Assembly: GCF_004151105.1 (NCBI RefSeq) | Contig: NZ_PHRF01000041.1 | Span: forward strand, 310,001-374,000 | Direction of reading: 5' to 3' | DNA: 64,000 nt | From: Streptomyces sp. L-9-10 | Lineage (GTDB): Bacteria > Actinomycetota > Actinomycetes > Streptomycetales > Streptomycetaceae | Notes under the pieces: model-generated | Database searches by the model: none | Told to the model about the DNA's origin: nothing | The model's input: only the letters and a program-made list of their open reading frames with translations | Translations under genes and position numbers: made by a program | In this document: in pieces, positions 1-9,173 of the stretch | Layout of the letters: every line of letters starts with the position of its first letter | Position numbering within the stretch: the stretch's first letter is position 1

Positions 1-476
1 TCGCGGACGCGGTCCCCGATCTGGACCCGCGCCGGCTTCACTGGGACCCGGAGGCGACCTCACCCGACGACCTCCTGCTGACCGGTCCGCGCGCGCTGCC
101 CGGCACCGCCGGGACCGTGCGCGAGGTGGTGCAGTACGGCCATCTCGTCCCGCTCGCCGATGCACTGCGGCGCGATGGCCGGATCTCGCCCCGGCTGCTG
201 TGGGGAAACGCGGGCTCCGCGCTGGCCGGAGCCGTACGGGAGCTGACCGTCTGGGGAGAGGGAAACGGCAGACCGGAGGTGGCGGAACGGGCCGGGGCAC
301 TGGCCGCGGAGCTGTTCGCGCACCCGGACCTGCGCGCCACGGGCGGTCCGGTGGCCGGATCGTTCCGCCGGCGCAGCTGCTGTCTCCACTACCGGTGCCC
401 GTCGGGCGGGCTGTGCGGGGACTGCGTCTTCGACCGGCCGCCCCGGCGGTCTTCCGCGCCGGCGGTTTCCGGGTGA
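1..476 (+). CDS. FhuF-like siderophore-iron reductase, C-terminal part (5' end outside window)
   Basis: The reading frame is open from base 3 to a TGA at 474-476 and has no start in the window, so this is the C-terminal ~157 residues. The tail contains CC, ten residues, then CGDC, which is exactly the CC-x10-C-x2-C pattern that binds the [2Fe-2S] cluster of the FhuF ferric-siderophore reductase family. Members of that family are cytoplasmic and release iron from imported hydroxamate siderophores by reduction. The 43 bases to the next gene hold no obvious terminator, so read-through into glgA is possible. The missing N-terminal half prevents a finer assignment. Confidence 0.75.
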   Translation, partial: ADAVPDLDPRRLHWDPEATSPDDLLLTGPRALPGTAGTVREVVQYGHLVPLADALRRDGRISPRLLWGNAGSALAGAVRELTVWGEGNGRPEVAERAGALAAELFAHPDLRATGGPVAGSFRRRSCCLHYRCPSGGLCGDCVFDRPPRRSSAPAVSG

Positions 477-519
477 CCATGGCAGGGCTGCGATCGCCGG
501 GCGAGGACGGGGGGATGGC

Positions 520-1692
520 GTGAGACTCGGGCTGCTCACCCGCGAGTATCCGCCGGATGTCTACGGCGGTGCCGGCGTCCATGTGGAGTTCCTGGCTCGG
601 GAGTTGCGCTCCCTGACCGAGCTGGAGGTGCACTGCTGGGGCGGCGACGGCACGGAACCCGCGGCCGGGGTGGTACGCCACCGGGCCGCCGCGGGACTCG
701 ACGGGGCCAATGACGCGCTGCGCACCTTCTCGGTGGACCTGGCGATGGCCGCCGCCCTGGAGGGCCGCGAACTGGTCCACTCCCACACCTGGTACGCCAA
801 TCTCGCCGGCCATGTCGCCAAGCTGCTGTACGGCATCCCGCATGTGATGACCGCGCACTCCCTGGAGCCGCTGCGCCCCTGGAAGGCCGAGCAGCTCGGC
901 GGCGGTTACGCCCTCTCCAGCTGGGCCGAGCGCACGGCCGTCGAGGGCGCGGACGCCGTCATCGCCGTCTCCCGGGGCATGCGAGACGACATCCTCGCCT
1001 GCTATCCGTCGCTCGACCCGGACAGGGTGCGGGTCGTCCACAACGGCATCGACACCCTTCTCTACCGCCCGGACCGGGGGACCGGCGTACTGGACCGGAT
1101 CGGTATCGACCCCGACCGCCCCTACGTGCTCTTCGTCGGCCGTATCACCCGCCAGAAGGGCGTGCCGCATCTGCTGCGCGCCGCCCGCGCCCTGGACCCC
1201 GGCGCCCAGCTGGTGCTGTGCGCGGGCGCGCCGGACACCCCCGAGGTCGGCGCGGAGTTCCGTGAGCTGGTCGAGGAGCTGGGGCGGACGCGCGACGGTG
1301 TGCACTGGATCCCGGAGATGCTGCCGCGCCCCGAGGTGATCCAACTCCTCACCCACGCGGCGGTGTTCGCCTGCCCCTCGGTGTACGAGCCGCTCGGCAT
1401 CGTCAATCTGGAGGCGATGGCGTGCGGGACGGCCGTGGTCGCCTCGGCGGTCGGCGGAATCCCCGAGGTCGTGGACGACGGGGGTACGGGCCTGCTCGTG
1501 CCGTACGACGAACGCCACCCGGAGGCCTTCGAGTCGGGGCTCACCGAAGCGCTCAACCGCGTGCTCGACGATCCGGAGTCGGCGGCCCGGATGGGAGCCG
1601 CGGGGCGGCGCCGCGCGGTGCGGGAGTTCGGCTGGGACCAGGTGGCCCGCCGTACGTACGCGGTGTACGAGGAACTGCTCACGTCGCGATAA
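520..1692 (+). CDS. glgA: GT4-family glycogen synthase / maltose-1-phosphate synthase (GlgA, GlgM-type)
   Basis: A 390-residue GT-B glycosyltransferase starting at GTG. The N-terminal nucleotide-sugar domain opens with [17 protein letters not shown], and the C-terminal domain holds the GT4 signature [14 protein letters not shown] (E-x7-E). The length fits the short actinobacterial type (about 390 aa) rather than the ~480-aa GT5 GlgA of E. coli. The mycobacterial member of this type, GlgM, makes maltose-1-phosphate from ADP-glucose and glucose-1-phosphate for the GlgE pathway. glgC follows 65 bp downstream on the same strand and supplies ADP-glucose, which supports the role. Whether this enzyme extends glycogen or makes maltose-1-phosphate cannot be decided from sequence alone. 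Confidence 0.88.
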   Translation: MRLGLLTREYPPDVYGGAGVHVEFLARELRSLTELEVHCWGGDGTEPAAGVVRHRAAAGLDGANDALRTFSVDLAMAAALEGRELVHSHTWYANLAGHVAKLLYGIPHVMTAHSLEPLRPWKAEQLGGGYALSSWAERTAVEGADAVIAVSRGMRDDILACYPSLDPDRVRVVHNGIDTLLYRPDRGTGVLDRIGIDPDRPYVLFVGRITRQKGVPHLLRAARALDPGAQLVLCAGAPDTPEVGAEFRELVEELGRTRDGVHWIPEMLPRPEVIQLLTHAAVFACPSVYEPLGIVNLEAMACGTAVVASAVGGIPEVVDDGGTGLLVPYDERHPEAFESGLTEALNRVLDDPESAARMGAAGRRRAVREFGWDQVARRTYAVYEELLTSR

Positions 1693-1757
1693 CCACGACC
1701 ACGTGGGGAACAGGCACAGATACAGATACCCAGCAGGTCCGGACAGAGGGAGCGGCC

Positions 1758-2975
1758 ATGCGCGGTGGACCTTCGGTGCTCGGGATCGTACTGGCGGGCG
1801 GGGAGGGCAAGCGCCTGCTGCCGCTCACCGCCGACCGGGCCAAACCCGCGGTGACCTTCGGCGGTACATACCGCCTCGTCGACTTCGTCCTCTCGAACCT
1901 CGTGAACGCCGACATCCTGCGCATCTGTGTGCTCACGCAGTACAAGTCGCACTCCCTGGACCGCCATGTCAGCACCACCTGGCGGATGTCCAGCCTCCTC
2001 GGCAACTATGTGACCCCGGTCCCCGCCCAGCAGCGGCTCGGACCGCGCTGGTACCTGGGCAGCGCCGACGCGATCCTCCAGTCCCTCAACCTCGTCCACG
2101 ACGAACAGCCGGACTACATAGCGGTGTTCGGCGCCGACCACGTGTACCGGATGGACCCGCGGCAGATGCTCGGGCAGCACATCGAGAACGGTGCCGGTGT
2201 CACCGTCGCCGGCATCAGGGTGCCGCGCGCCGAGGCCGCGTCCTTCGGCGTCATCACGCCCGCGGCGGACGGCACGCAGGTGCGGGGTTTCCTGGAGAAG
2301 CCGGCCGACCCGCCCGGCCTGCCGGGCGACCCGGAGCGGGTGTTCGCCTCGATGGGCAACTACCTCTTCACCACGAAGGTCCTGGTCGACGCCCTGCACC
2401 GGGACGCCGAGGACGAGAACTCCGTACACGACATGGGCGGTTCGATCCTGCCGATGCTCACCGAGCGGGGCATGGCCCAGGTCTACGACTTCCAGGGCAA
2501 CCACGTACCGGGCGAGTCACCGCGCGAGCACGGCTACTGGCGGGACGTGGGCACGCTCGACTCGTACTACGACGCCCACATGGACCTGATCTCGCACCAC
2601 CCCGCCTTCGACCTCGACAACCGCAGCTGGCCCATCTACACCCACTCCGGCCAGCTCCCGCCCGCGCGCTTCGTGTCGGGCGGCATCGCGAGCGAGTCGA
2701 TCGTCGGCCCCGGGTGCGTCATCCGCGGCCAGGTCACCCGTTCCGTGCTCTCCCCGGGCGTGGTGGTGGCGGAGGGCGCGGTGGTGCAGGGCTCCGTGCT
2801 GCACCACAACGTACGGGTGGGGCGTGGGGCGGTGGTGCGCGGCTCGATCCTCGACAAGAACGTGGACGTACCGCCGGGCGCGACGATCGGCGTCAACCCG
2901 GACCGCGACCGGGAGCTGTACACGGTCTCCAGGAACGGGATCATCGCGCTGGGCAAGGGACAGGTGGTCGCCTGA
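1758..2975 (+). CDS. glgC: glucose-1-phosphate adenylyltransferase
   Basis: 405 residues from the ATG at 1758, preceded by a GGGAG-type site; the family is usually ~400 aa. The N-terminal pyrophosphorylase loop is [13 protein letters not shown], followed by AKPAVTFGG, the substrate region GSADAILQ and the metal-site sequence [10 protein letters not shown]. The C-terminal quarter is a left-handed beta-helix of hexapeptide-like repeats, for example [13 protein letters not shown] and [13 protein letters not shown], typical of the regulatory domain. It converts glucose-1-phosphate and ATP to ADP-glucose in the cytoplasm, the committed step for the neighbouring GlgA. The gene ends convergently 87 bp from the ABC permease, with a heptamer repeat in between. 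Confidence 0.95.
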   Translation: MRGGPSVLGIVLAGGEGKRLLPLTADRAKPAVTFGGTYRLVDFVLSNLVNADILRICVLTQYKSHSLDRHVSTTWRMSSLLGNYVTPVPAQQRLGPRWYLGSADAILQSLNLVHDEQPDYIAVFGADHVYRMDPRQMLGQHIENGAGVTVAGIRVPRAEAASFGVITPAADGTQVRGFLEKPADPPGLPGDPERVFASMGNYLFTTKVLVDALHRDAEDENSVHDMGGSILPMLTERGMAQVYDFQGNHVPGESPREHGYWRDVGTLDSYYDAHMDLISHHPAFDLDNRSWPIYTHSGQLPPARFVSGGIASESIVGPGCVIRGQVTRSVLSPGVVVAEGAVVQGSVLHHNVRVGRGAVVRGSILDKNVDVPPGATIGVNPDRDRELYTVSRNGIIALGKGQVVA

Positions 2976-2980
2976 CGCTC

Positions 2981-3019
2981 ACCGGCCACCGGCCACCGGC
3001 CACCGGCCACCGGCCACCG
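2981..3019. repeat. tandem heptamer repeat between glgC and the sugar permease
   Basis: Five perfect copies of ACCGGCC plus a partial sixth copy (ACCG) lie in the 87-bp gap between two convergent stop codons. The unit is not self-complementary over its full length, so this does not look like a classical hairpin terminator. It is a short simple repeat whose copy number may differ between strains. Confidence 0.9.
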
Positions 3020-3062
3020 CCCCGGCAGGCGGTGGCCGGACGCGCGCCCGCCCGCGCCGGCG

Positions 3063-4094
3063 TCACAGCATCCGGCGTCTGCGGCCCAGCCAGGTCTGCG
3101 CGATCACCACCACCGCGAGGAACGCCCCGCTGACCACCTGCTGGTACGCGGAGTCGAGCGAGCCGATCTGGTTGATCACGTTCTGGATGACCTTCAGCAG
3201 CAGCACGCCGACGAGCGAACCGCTGATGAAGCCGAAGCCGCCGGTCAGCAGCGTGCCGCCGATGACGACGGCGGAGATCGCCTCCAGCTCCATCCCCGCG
3301 CCGAGAATGGTCACGCCCGACACCAGCCAGGCCGCGTTGAGCGCGCCGGCCAGGCCCGCGCAGAGACCGGAGAGGGTGTAGACGGCGATCTTCGTACGGG
3401 CCACCGGCGCGCCCATCAGCGCCGCCGCGTCCTCGTTGCCGCCCACCGCGTACACATACTGTCCGAAGCGGCTGCGGCGCAGCGCGATCGCGCCCAGGAC
3501 GAAGAGCGCCGCGGTGATCCATACCGGCAGGCCGATCCCGAGCAGTTTGTCCTGGCCGAGGCGGGCGAAGAAGGACTGCTCGTCCACCAGATAGGTCTTC
3601 GAGCCCTCGTCGGTGACCGACAACAGGACTCCGCGCGCCAGCAGCATCGCCGCCAGGGTCACGATGAACGGCGCCAGCCGGGCCCGTGCGATCAGCAACC
3701 CGTTGACCAGGCCGATCAGTCCGCACACCGCGAGCGGCAGGAGCAGCGCGACCGCCGTGCCGTACTGCGAGCCCCACGCGGCGAGCACCCCGCCGAGCGC
3801 GAACAGCGAGCCCACCGAGAGATCGATCCCGCCGGTGATGATGACGAAGGTCATGCCGAGGGCGACCACGGCGAGGAAGGCCGAGGAGACCGCCATGTTC
3901 TCCAGGTTGTCGCCCGTCAGGAAGGTGTCGAAGCCGATCGAGGCGGCGACGGCCACCAGGACGAGGGTGACGAGCGCGCCGTGCTGCTGGGCGAGCGCGC
4001 TGAGCCGTTCGGCCCGGCTCGCGCCGAGCGGTTCCTCCTCCAGTGGCGGGAGGCCCCGCTCCCTGGGTCCGGTCCCGGTCCGCACAGTGGTCAC
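3063..4094 (-). CDS. sugar ABC transporter permease (RbsC/YjfF-type)
   Basis: 343 residues starting at GTG. A cytoplasmic N-terminus of ~35 residues is followed by multiple hydrophobic segments and the conserved FVIITGGIDLSVGS block of the RbsC/XylH/YtfT-YjfF permease family. A second diagnostic block, AVVIGGTLLTGGFG, lies near residue 270. It forms half of the membrane channel of an importer for a mono- or small oligosaccharide. The start overlaps the stop of the upstream permease (4091-4094, GTGA), so the two are translationally coupled and probably assemble as a heterodimer, as YtfT and YjfF do. It is the last gene of the operon. Confidence 0.9.
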   Translation of the reverse strand: MTTVRTGTGPRERGLPPLEEEPLGASRAERLSALAQQHGALVTLVLVAVAASIGFDTFLTGDNLENMAVSSAFLAVVALGMTFVIITGGIDLSVGSLFALGGVLAAWGSQYGTAVALLLPLAVCGLIGLVNGLLIARARLAPFIVTLAAMLLARGVLLSVTDEGSKTYLVDEQSFFARLGQDKLLGIGLPVWITAALFVLGAIALRRSRFGQYVYAVGGNEDAAALMGAPVARTKIAVYTLSGLCAGLAGALNAAWLVSGVTILGAGMELEAISAVVIGGTLLTGGFGFISGSLVGVLLLKVIQNVINQIGSLDSAYQQVVSGAFLAVVVIAQTWLGRRRRML

Positions 4095-5056
4095 CGCTTC
4101 CCCCGTTCCCGTGCCGCGTAGACCGCGAGCACGATCACCACGGCCTGGGCGATCTGCGTCCAGGACGGCGGCAGATCGTGCTTGATGAGCGTGGCGGTCA
4201 GCAACTGGATGAGCACGGCGCCCGCCACCGTGCCGCCGATCCTGATCCGGCCGCCGCTCAGCGGCGTACCGCCCACCACCACCGCGGTGATCGCGGACAG
4301 CTCCATCAGGGTCCCCAGCGACGTCGGGTCACTCGCCTGGAGCCGCGCCGTGGCCAGTACCCCCGCGATCGCGGCGAGCACACCCGAGCAGATGTAGACG
4401 ACGATCAGCACCCTGCGCACCGGGAGCCCGGCGAGCTTCGCCGCCGGCCGGCTGTCGCCGATCGCGAGCAGCTGCCGGCCGAAGGTCGTGCGCCGTACGG
4501 TGAAGGCGACGGCGAGCGCCAGTACGGCCGCGATCAGCACCACATACGGGATACCGAGCAGATCCCCGGAGCCCAGCGAGGCCATCGTCGGGTCCCGTAC
4601 GTCCTTGAGCTGGGGGAGCAGCACCAGCGCGACGCCGCGCCCCGCGACCATCAGCGCCAGGGTCGCCACGATCGGCTGCACCCCGATGAACGCGATCAGC
4701 GAGCCGTTGGCGAGTCCGACGGCGGCCCCGCCGATGACCGCCACGATCAGCGCGATCCACGGCCCGTACCCCAGATAGAGGGAGAGCAGGGACGTCGACA
4801 GCGCCATCACCGAGCCGACGGAGAGATCCACGCCCTCGCTGCCGATGGCCAGTGCCATGCCGAGCGCCACGATGAGGACGGGCGCGACCTGCACGGCCTG
4901 GGTGCGGAAGTTCTCCGCGGACAGGAAGTGCGGGGTGAAGAACGCGTTGGCCAGCAGCAGGACGGCCACGCCCGCGTAGACGCCGTACTCCTGAAGGAGC
5001 GTCAGCAGTCGTGCGCGGTCGAGCGGTACGCGTCTGGGCGCCGCCAGGTCAGTCAT
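4091..5056 (-). CDS. sugar ABC transporter permease (RbsC/YtfT-type)
   Basis: 321 residues with an ATG start that overlaps the upstream ATPase gene by eight bases. The protein is hydrophobic throughout, with the family block LAIGSEGVDLSVGSVMAL near residue 70 and AVVVGGTPLSGG near residue 250. It is the partner of the following permease; most RbsABC-type importers use one permease gene, so two consecutive ones point to the YtfT/YjfF arrangement. Order in the operon is binding protein, ATPase, this permease, second permease. Membrane location and import role are secure; the sugar is inferred only from context. Confidence 0.9.
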   Translation of the reverse strand: MTDLAAPRRVPLDRARLLTLLQEYGVYAGVAVLLLANAFFTPHFLSAENFRTQAVQVAPVLIVALGMALAIGSEGVDLSVGSVMALSTSLLSLYLGYGPWIALIVAVIGGAAVGLANGSLIAFIGVQPIVATLALMVAGRGVALVLLPQLKDVRDPTMASLGSGDLLGIPYVVLIAAVLALAVAFTVRRTTFGRQLLAIGDSRPAAKLAGLPVRRVLIVVYICSGVLAAIAGVLATARLQASDPTSLGTLMELSAITAVVVGGTPLSGGRIRIGGTVAGAVLIQLLTATLIKHDLPPSWTQIAQAVVIVLAVYAARERGKR

Positions 5057-6563
5057 CGCGGGCTCCCCCCTGCGAGGCGATGGCGTGCAGCAGCCGGTCC
5101 TCCGTCACGTCGGTCCCGGTCAGCTCCGCGACCACGGCGCCGTCCTTGAGGACCACGACCCGGTCGGACCCCTCGATCAGCTCTTCCATGTCGGACGAGA
5201 TCAGCAGCACCCCGAGCCCCTCGTCCGCGAGTTCGTCGATCAGCCGCTGCACCTCGGCCTTGGCCCCGACGTCGATGCCCCGGGTCGGCTCGTCCAGCAG
5301 CAGTACCTTGGGCCGCATCGCGAGCCAGCGGGCGAGGAGCACCTTCTGCTGATTGCCCCCGGACAGCTCACCGACCTTCTGGTGCGGCCCCGACGCCTTG
5401 ATCCGCAGCCGCTTCATGAAGGTGTCCACCACCCGGTCGATCCGGGCGTCGTCGACCAGACCGAAGCGGGAGAGTCCCGGCAGCGCGGCCAGGGCGATGT
5501 TCTCCCGTACGGAGAGTCCGGGAACGATCCCCTCGGCCTTGCGGTCCTCGGGCAGCAGGCTGATACCCGCCCGTATCGCGGCGGGCGTGGAGCCGGTACG
5601 CACCGGCTCGCCCGCCACCAGCACCCGGCCCGAGTCGGGCGGCAGCGCCCCGGCGATGGCCTTCGCGGTCTCGCTGCGGCCCGAACCGAGCAGCCCGCCG
5701 AGCCCCACCACCTCGCCGGGGCGCACCCGCACCGACACCCCGTCCAACTGGTGACGTACCGTCAGATCCATTGCTTCGAGCACGGGTTCGGTGCCGGTGT
5801 CATGCCCGCCGGTGAATGTGGTGAGCCCCTCGCCGCGCCCCTCGCCGATCTCGCGTCCCAGCATCAGCGACACCAGCCTCAGCCGGTCGAGATCCGCGAT
5901 CGGACCCGTGTGGACCCGCTTGCCGTCCCGCAGGACGGTGACCGTGTCGCAGACCTCGTACAGCTCGTCCAGCCGGTGGCTGACGTACACCACCGCGATG
6001 CCGCGCTCCTTGAGCATCCTGATCACCTCGAACAGGGTGCGGACCTCGCGCGGTTCGAGCGAGGAGGTGGGCTCGTCCATGATGACCACCCGCGCGTCGA
6101 CCGAGACGGCCCGCGCCAGCGCCACCATCTGCTGGGCGCCGACGCCGAGCGTGCGCAGGGGCCGCCGTACGTCGACGCGCAGCCCGAGCGCCCGCAGCGC
6201 CGCGTCCGCCTCCCGGTGCATCCGGCCGAAGTCGATCAGCCCGAGCCCGCCGCGGGGCTCGCGCCCCAGGAAGAGATTGCGGGCCACACTCATCAGCGGG
6301 ACGAGATTGACCTCCTGGTAGATGGTGGAGATCCCGGCGTGCTGCGCCTCCAGCGGGGTGGCGAACCGGACCGGCTCGCCCCGGAAGAGGATCTCGCCCT
6401 CGTCCGGCCGGTACACCCCCGTGAGCAGCTTGATGAGGGTGGACTTGCCGGCGCCGTTCTCACCGATCAGCGCGTGGACCTCGCCGGGGCCGACGGCGAA
6501 GTCCACGCCGTCCAGGGCCCGCGCGCCGGGGAAGGTCTTCGACAGTCCGGTCACCGACAGCAC
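5049..6563 (-). CDS. sugar ABC transporter ATP-binding protein with two nucleotide-binding domains
   Basis: 504 residues, the standard length for RbsA/MglA/YtfR proteins, which carry two fused ATPase domains. The first domain has a full Walker A (GENGAGKST, residues 34-42) and Walker B (VVIMDEPTSSL). The second has the usual degenerate P-loop (GLLGSGRSE), a clear signature LSGGNQQK and Walker B VLLLDEPTRGID. It energises the two downstream permeases from the cytoplasmic face. The gene begins one base after the stop of the binding-protein gene and overlaps the first permease gene. Confidence 0.94.
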   Translation of the reverse strand: MLSVTGLSKTFPGARALDGVDFAVGPGEVHALIGENGAGKSTLIKLLTGVYRPDEGEILFRGEPVRFATPLEAQHAGISTIYQEVNLVPLMSVARNLFLGREPRGGLGLIDFGRMHREADAALRALGLRVDVRRPLRTLGVGAQQMVALARAVSVDARVVIMDEPTSSLEPREVRTLFEVIRMLKERGIAVVYVSHRLDELYEVCDTVTVLRDGKRVHTGPIADLDRLRLVSLMLGREIGEGRGEGLTTFTGGHDTGTEPVLEAMDLTVRHQLDGVSVRVRPGEVVGLGGLLGSGRSETAKAIAGALPPDSGRVLVAGEPVRTGSTPAAIRAGISLLPEDRKAEGIVPGLSVRENIALAALPGLSRFGLVDDARIDRVVDTFMKRLRIKASGPHQKVGELSGGNQQKVLLARWLAMRPKVLLLDEPTRGIDVGAKAEVQRLIDELADEGLGVLLISSDMEELIEGSDRVVVLKDGAVVAELTGTDVTEDRLLHAIASQGGARDD

Positions 6564-6564
6564 G

Positions 6565-7656
6565 TCAGTAGGCCTTGCCCAGATCGGACGCGGCGTTCTC
6601 CTCGGTGTACGCGCTGTCCTGGATGACGATGTCCTGGGCGACCTCCTCGCCCTTGGTGAACGCGTCGAGGGTCTGGAACGCCAGCGGCCCGAAGCGCGGG
6701 TTGGACTCGATGACCCCGGAGATCCAGCCGTCCACGATGCCCTGCACGGCGTTGCGGGTGCCGTCGACCGTCACGATCTTGACGGCGCCCGCCTTCTTGC
6801 CCGCGCTCTTCAGGGCGTTGACGGCGCCGAGGCCCATCTCGTCGTTCTCGGCGTAGATCCCGGTGATGTCCGGGTTGGACTGGATGAGCTGCTCGGTGAC
6901 CTGCTGGCCCTTCTCCCGCGCGAACTCACCCGTCTGCTCGAACACCACTTCCAGGCCGGGGGCCTTGGCCGCGATCTGGTCCTTGAACCCGCTCGTGCGC
7001 TCGGTGGTGACATTGTTTCCGGCCGCCCCGAGCAGGATCGCGACCTTGCCCTTGCCGCCGGTCGCCTCGATCATCCGGTCCGCGGCGCGCTTGCCCTGCT
7101 CGACGAAGTCCGAGCCGATGAAACTCACATAGTCCTTGCAGGGGGTCGCGTTGATCTTCCGGTCGATGGTGACGATCGGGATCTTCTTGGCGGCCGCCGA
7201 ACGCAGCACGGGGCCCCAGCCGTCGGAGTTCAGCGGGGCGATCACCAGCAGGTCCGCGCCCTTGGCGATGAGGTCCTGGACATCGCTGATCTGCTTGGAG
7301 AACTGGGTCTGCGCGTTGGCGGTCAGCAGCTTGATGCCCCGCTTCTCCGCCTCGGCCTTGATGGAGGCGGTCTCCGCGATCCGGAAGGGGTTGGCCTCCT
7401 TCTCGGACTGGGAGAAACCGACGGTCGCGCCGGCGAGATCCGTCTTCTCGCCGCCGAACCGCTCGATGGTGCAGGTCTTGGAGCCTCCGGCGCCGGGCGA
7501 GGCGACCAGCTGACCCGAGTCCGCCCCGGCGGAGGCGCCCTTGTCGCCGGAGGCGTCGTCCTCGGACTTCGCGCAGCCGGTGAGCGCGAGCGTGACGGCC
7601 AGGCTCGCGGCCAGAACGGTCGTGGTGGTGGTACGGCGGACGACGGACGGCTTCAT
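6565..7656 (-). CDS. sugar ABC transporter substrate-binding lipoprotein (YtfQ-like)
   Basis: 363 residues from the ATG at 7656, preceded by GATGGGG. The N-terminus is a lipoprotein signal, with Arg-Arg, a hydrophobic stretch and lipobox LTGC (Cys28), so the protein is anchored outside the membrane. The mature part is a periplasmic-binding-protein type 1 fold. VGFSQSEKEANPFR, GWGPVLRSA, EFAREKGQQV, YAENDEMGLGA and the late RFGPLAF segment parallel the E. coli galactofuranose-binding protein YtfQ as I remember it. It captures the sugar for the permeases. It is first in the transporter operon, behind a 166-bp leader with a dyad that may bind the adjacent LacI regulator. Confidence 0.88.
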   Translation of the reverse strand: MKPSVVRRTTTTTVLAASLAVTLALTGCAKSEDDASGDKGASAGADSGQLVASPGAGGSKTCTIERFGGEKTDLAGATVGFSQSEKEANPFRIAETASIKAEAEKRGIKLLTANAQTQFSKQISDVQDLIAKGADLLVIAPLNSDGWGPVLRSAAAKKIPIVTIDRKINATPCKDYVSFIGSDFVEQGKRAADRMIEATGGKGKVAILLGAAGNNVTTERTSGFKDQIAAKAPGLEVVFEQTGEFAREKGQQVTEQLIQSNPDITGIYAENDEMGLGAVNALKSAGKKAGAVKIVTVDGTRNAVQGIVDGWISGVIESNPRFGPLAFQTLDAFTKGEEVAQDIVIQDSAYTEENAASDLGKAY

Positions 7657-7745
7657 GGCGGAACCCCATCTCGGCGCGGCCCCGGCGCGCAGGGCGCTCA
7701 CGGGAGGTCAACTCGTACAGAGGTGCTGGGCGTTGAGATCGTTCG

Positions 7746-7786
7746 GAAGGGTTTTTACATCGTTGTACGGAGCCTGTAAACCCTTC
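7746..7786. promoter_or_regulatory. candidate LacI-family operator upstream of the sugar transporter operon
   Basis: In the gap between lacI and the binding-protein gene, GAAGGG-TTTTTACA (7746-7759) is mirrored by TGTAAACCCTTC (7775-7786). Between the arms lies TACATCGTTGTA (7756-7767), close to a CG-centred palindrome as favoured by LacI-family repressors. The core CGTTGTAC recurs in the lacI/glycosidase gap. The site lies about 90-110 bp upstream of the binding-protein start codon. Confidence 0.5.
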
Positions 7787-7822
7787 GCGCGATAACGGCG
7801 GAGAACACCCGGAGCGCCGCGG

Positions 7823-8884
7823 TCACCCTCCGCCGACCGTGCTCTCCCGCTCCACCAGCCGGAAATCGGCCCGGAGTTCACGCGCGCGCGTGCTCCCGGG
7901 GGGCCTGGTCCCGCCCGGCGTCTCGGGGTCGTCCGCGGCGCCGGCCGTCTCCCGCAGCCGCTCCACCAGCGACTGCACGGCGAGCCGGGCGATGGTCTGC
8001 TTGTCCGGCGAGATCGTGGTCAGCGTCACCGTGCCGTAGCGGCCCTCGGTGATGTCGTCGAAGCCCACCACCGCGACATCCCCGGGAACCCGCAGCCCGC
8101 GTTCCGACAGCACTCGCATCGCGCCGATGGCGATCAGATCGTTGTACGCGAAGACCGCGTCCGGCAGCACCCCGGAGTCCAGCAGCCGGGCCATCGCCGC
8201 CGCGCCGTCCGCGTGGTCCCAGCCCCCGGTCGGGGCGATCATCGAGTCCGGCGCGGGCAGCCCCGCCTCGGTCAGCTCCGCGCGCCAGCCGCGCAGCCGG
8301 AGGTGCGAGGGCTCGTTGACCCGGTCGGTCCGCGCGCCCAGGAAGGCGATCCTGGACCGGCCCACGGCGAGCAGATGCCGTATCGCCGTCCTGGCCGCCG
8401 CGACGTTGTCGATCGCGATGTGGTCGTACGGCAGGTCGTACTCCCGCTCGCCGAGCAGCACGAGCGGCGCGTCGTGGTCGCGGGCGAGCAGATCCTCCCG
8501 TTCCAGCTCGATGGGGCTCAGGATCAGCCCGTCGATGACCTGTGCCCGGAACCCCTGGCTGACCAGGATCTCCTGTTCCCGGCGGCCTCCGGTGTGGTCG
8601 AGCAGCACGGTGTACTCGTGCTCGGCGGCCACGTCGATGACCGCGCCCGCCAGTTCGGCGAAGTACGGGTTGCCCAGCTCGGGCACCGCCAGCGCGAGGA
8701 TTCCCGTACGGCCCTTGCGCAAGTGACGGGCCGTCAGATTCGGCCGGTAGCCCAGCTCGTCTATCGCCCGCTGCACCCTGGCCCGCATCGCCGGGGTGAC
8801 ATGACGGTAGTTGTTGACCACATTCGAGACGGTCTTGATGGAGACGCCCGCTCGTTCCGCGACGTCCTTGAGGCTGACGGACAC
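7823..8884 (-). CDS. LacI-family transcriptional regulator of the sugar locus
   Basis: 353 residues from the GTG at 8884, chosen because GGAGGGG lies 8 bp upstream and the product then begins MSVSLKDVAERAGV, the canonical LacI helix-turn-helix start. The DNA-binding region (residues 1-55, including VSIKTVSNVVNN and a hinge near YRPNLTARHLRKG) is followed by a sugar-binding effector domain (~60-335) with motifs such as FAYNDLIAIGAMRVL and VAVVGFDDI. It is transcribed toward the transporter operon and away from the GH2 glycosidase, and probably represses both until an inducing sugar is present. Similar motifs in both flanking gaps support local control. Confidence 0.9.
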   Translation of the reverse strand: MSVSLKDVAERAGVSIKTVSNVVNNYRHVTPAMRARVQRAIDELGYRPNLTARHLRKGRTGILALAVPELGNPYFAELAGAVIDVAAEHEYTVLLDHTGGRREQEILVSQGFRAQVIDGLILSPIELEREDLLARDHDAPLVLLGEREYDLPYDHIAIDNVAAARTAIRHLLAVGRSRIAFLGARTDRVNEPSHLRLRGWRAELTEAGLPAPDSMIAPTGGWDHADGAAAMARLLDSGVLPDAVFAYNDLIAIGAMRVLSERGLRVPGDVAVVGFDDITEGRYGTVTLTTISPDKQTIARLAVQSLVERLRETAGAADDPETPGGTRPPGSTRARELRADFRLVERESTVGGG

Positions 8885-9025
8885 CCGCACTTCCCCTCCG
8901 GGGCGGCGCCCGCGGGCCCGCCCCCTGCCCTGTTCGTACATCGATGGATATGGCGTCGGCCCGCGCTCTGTCCTGACCCTGGACAGCGGGCGGAACGGCA
9001 TGCTGTCATGCCAACTGCCGTTCCT

Positions 9026-9041
9026 TCCAACGTTGTACAGA
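9026..9041. promoter_or_regulatory. candidate LacI-family operator in the lacI/glycosidase intergenic region
   Basis: The 289-bp gap between the divergent lacI and GH2 genes contains CCAACGTTGTACAG (9027-9040), a CG-centred near-palindrome sharing CGTTGTAC with the site before the transporter operon. Its position could serve autoregulation of lacI and control of the glycosidase. The rest of the gap shows no other clear element. Confidence 0.4.
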
Positions 9042-9173
9042 CTGTCGCAACGAGCCGCCACCCCAGTGTCCCTCCCGGCGGTGTCCGCCCCGTCACGACG
9101 TCCGGCACGCGCCCGACGCCGCTTCCCGACGGACGGACACCACCGGTCGCGGCACTGGCCACAAGGAGGACAT

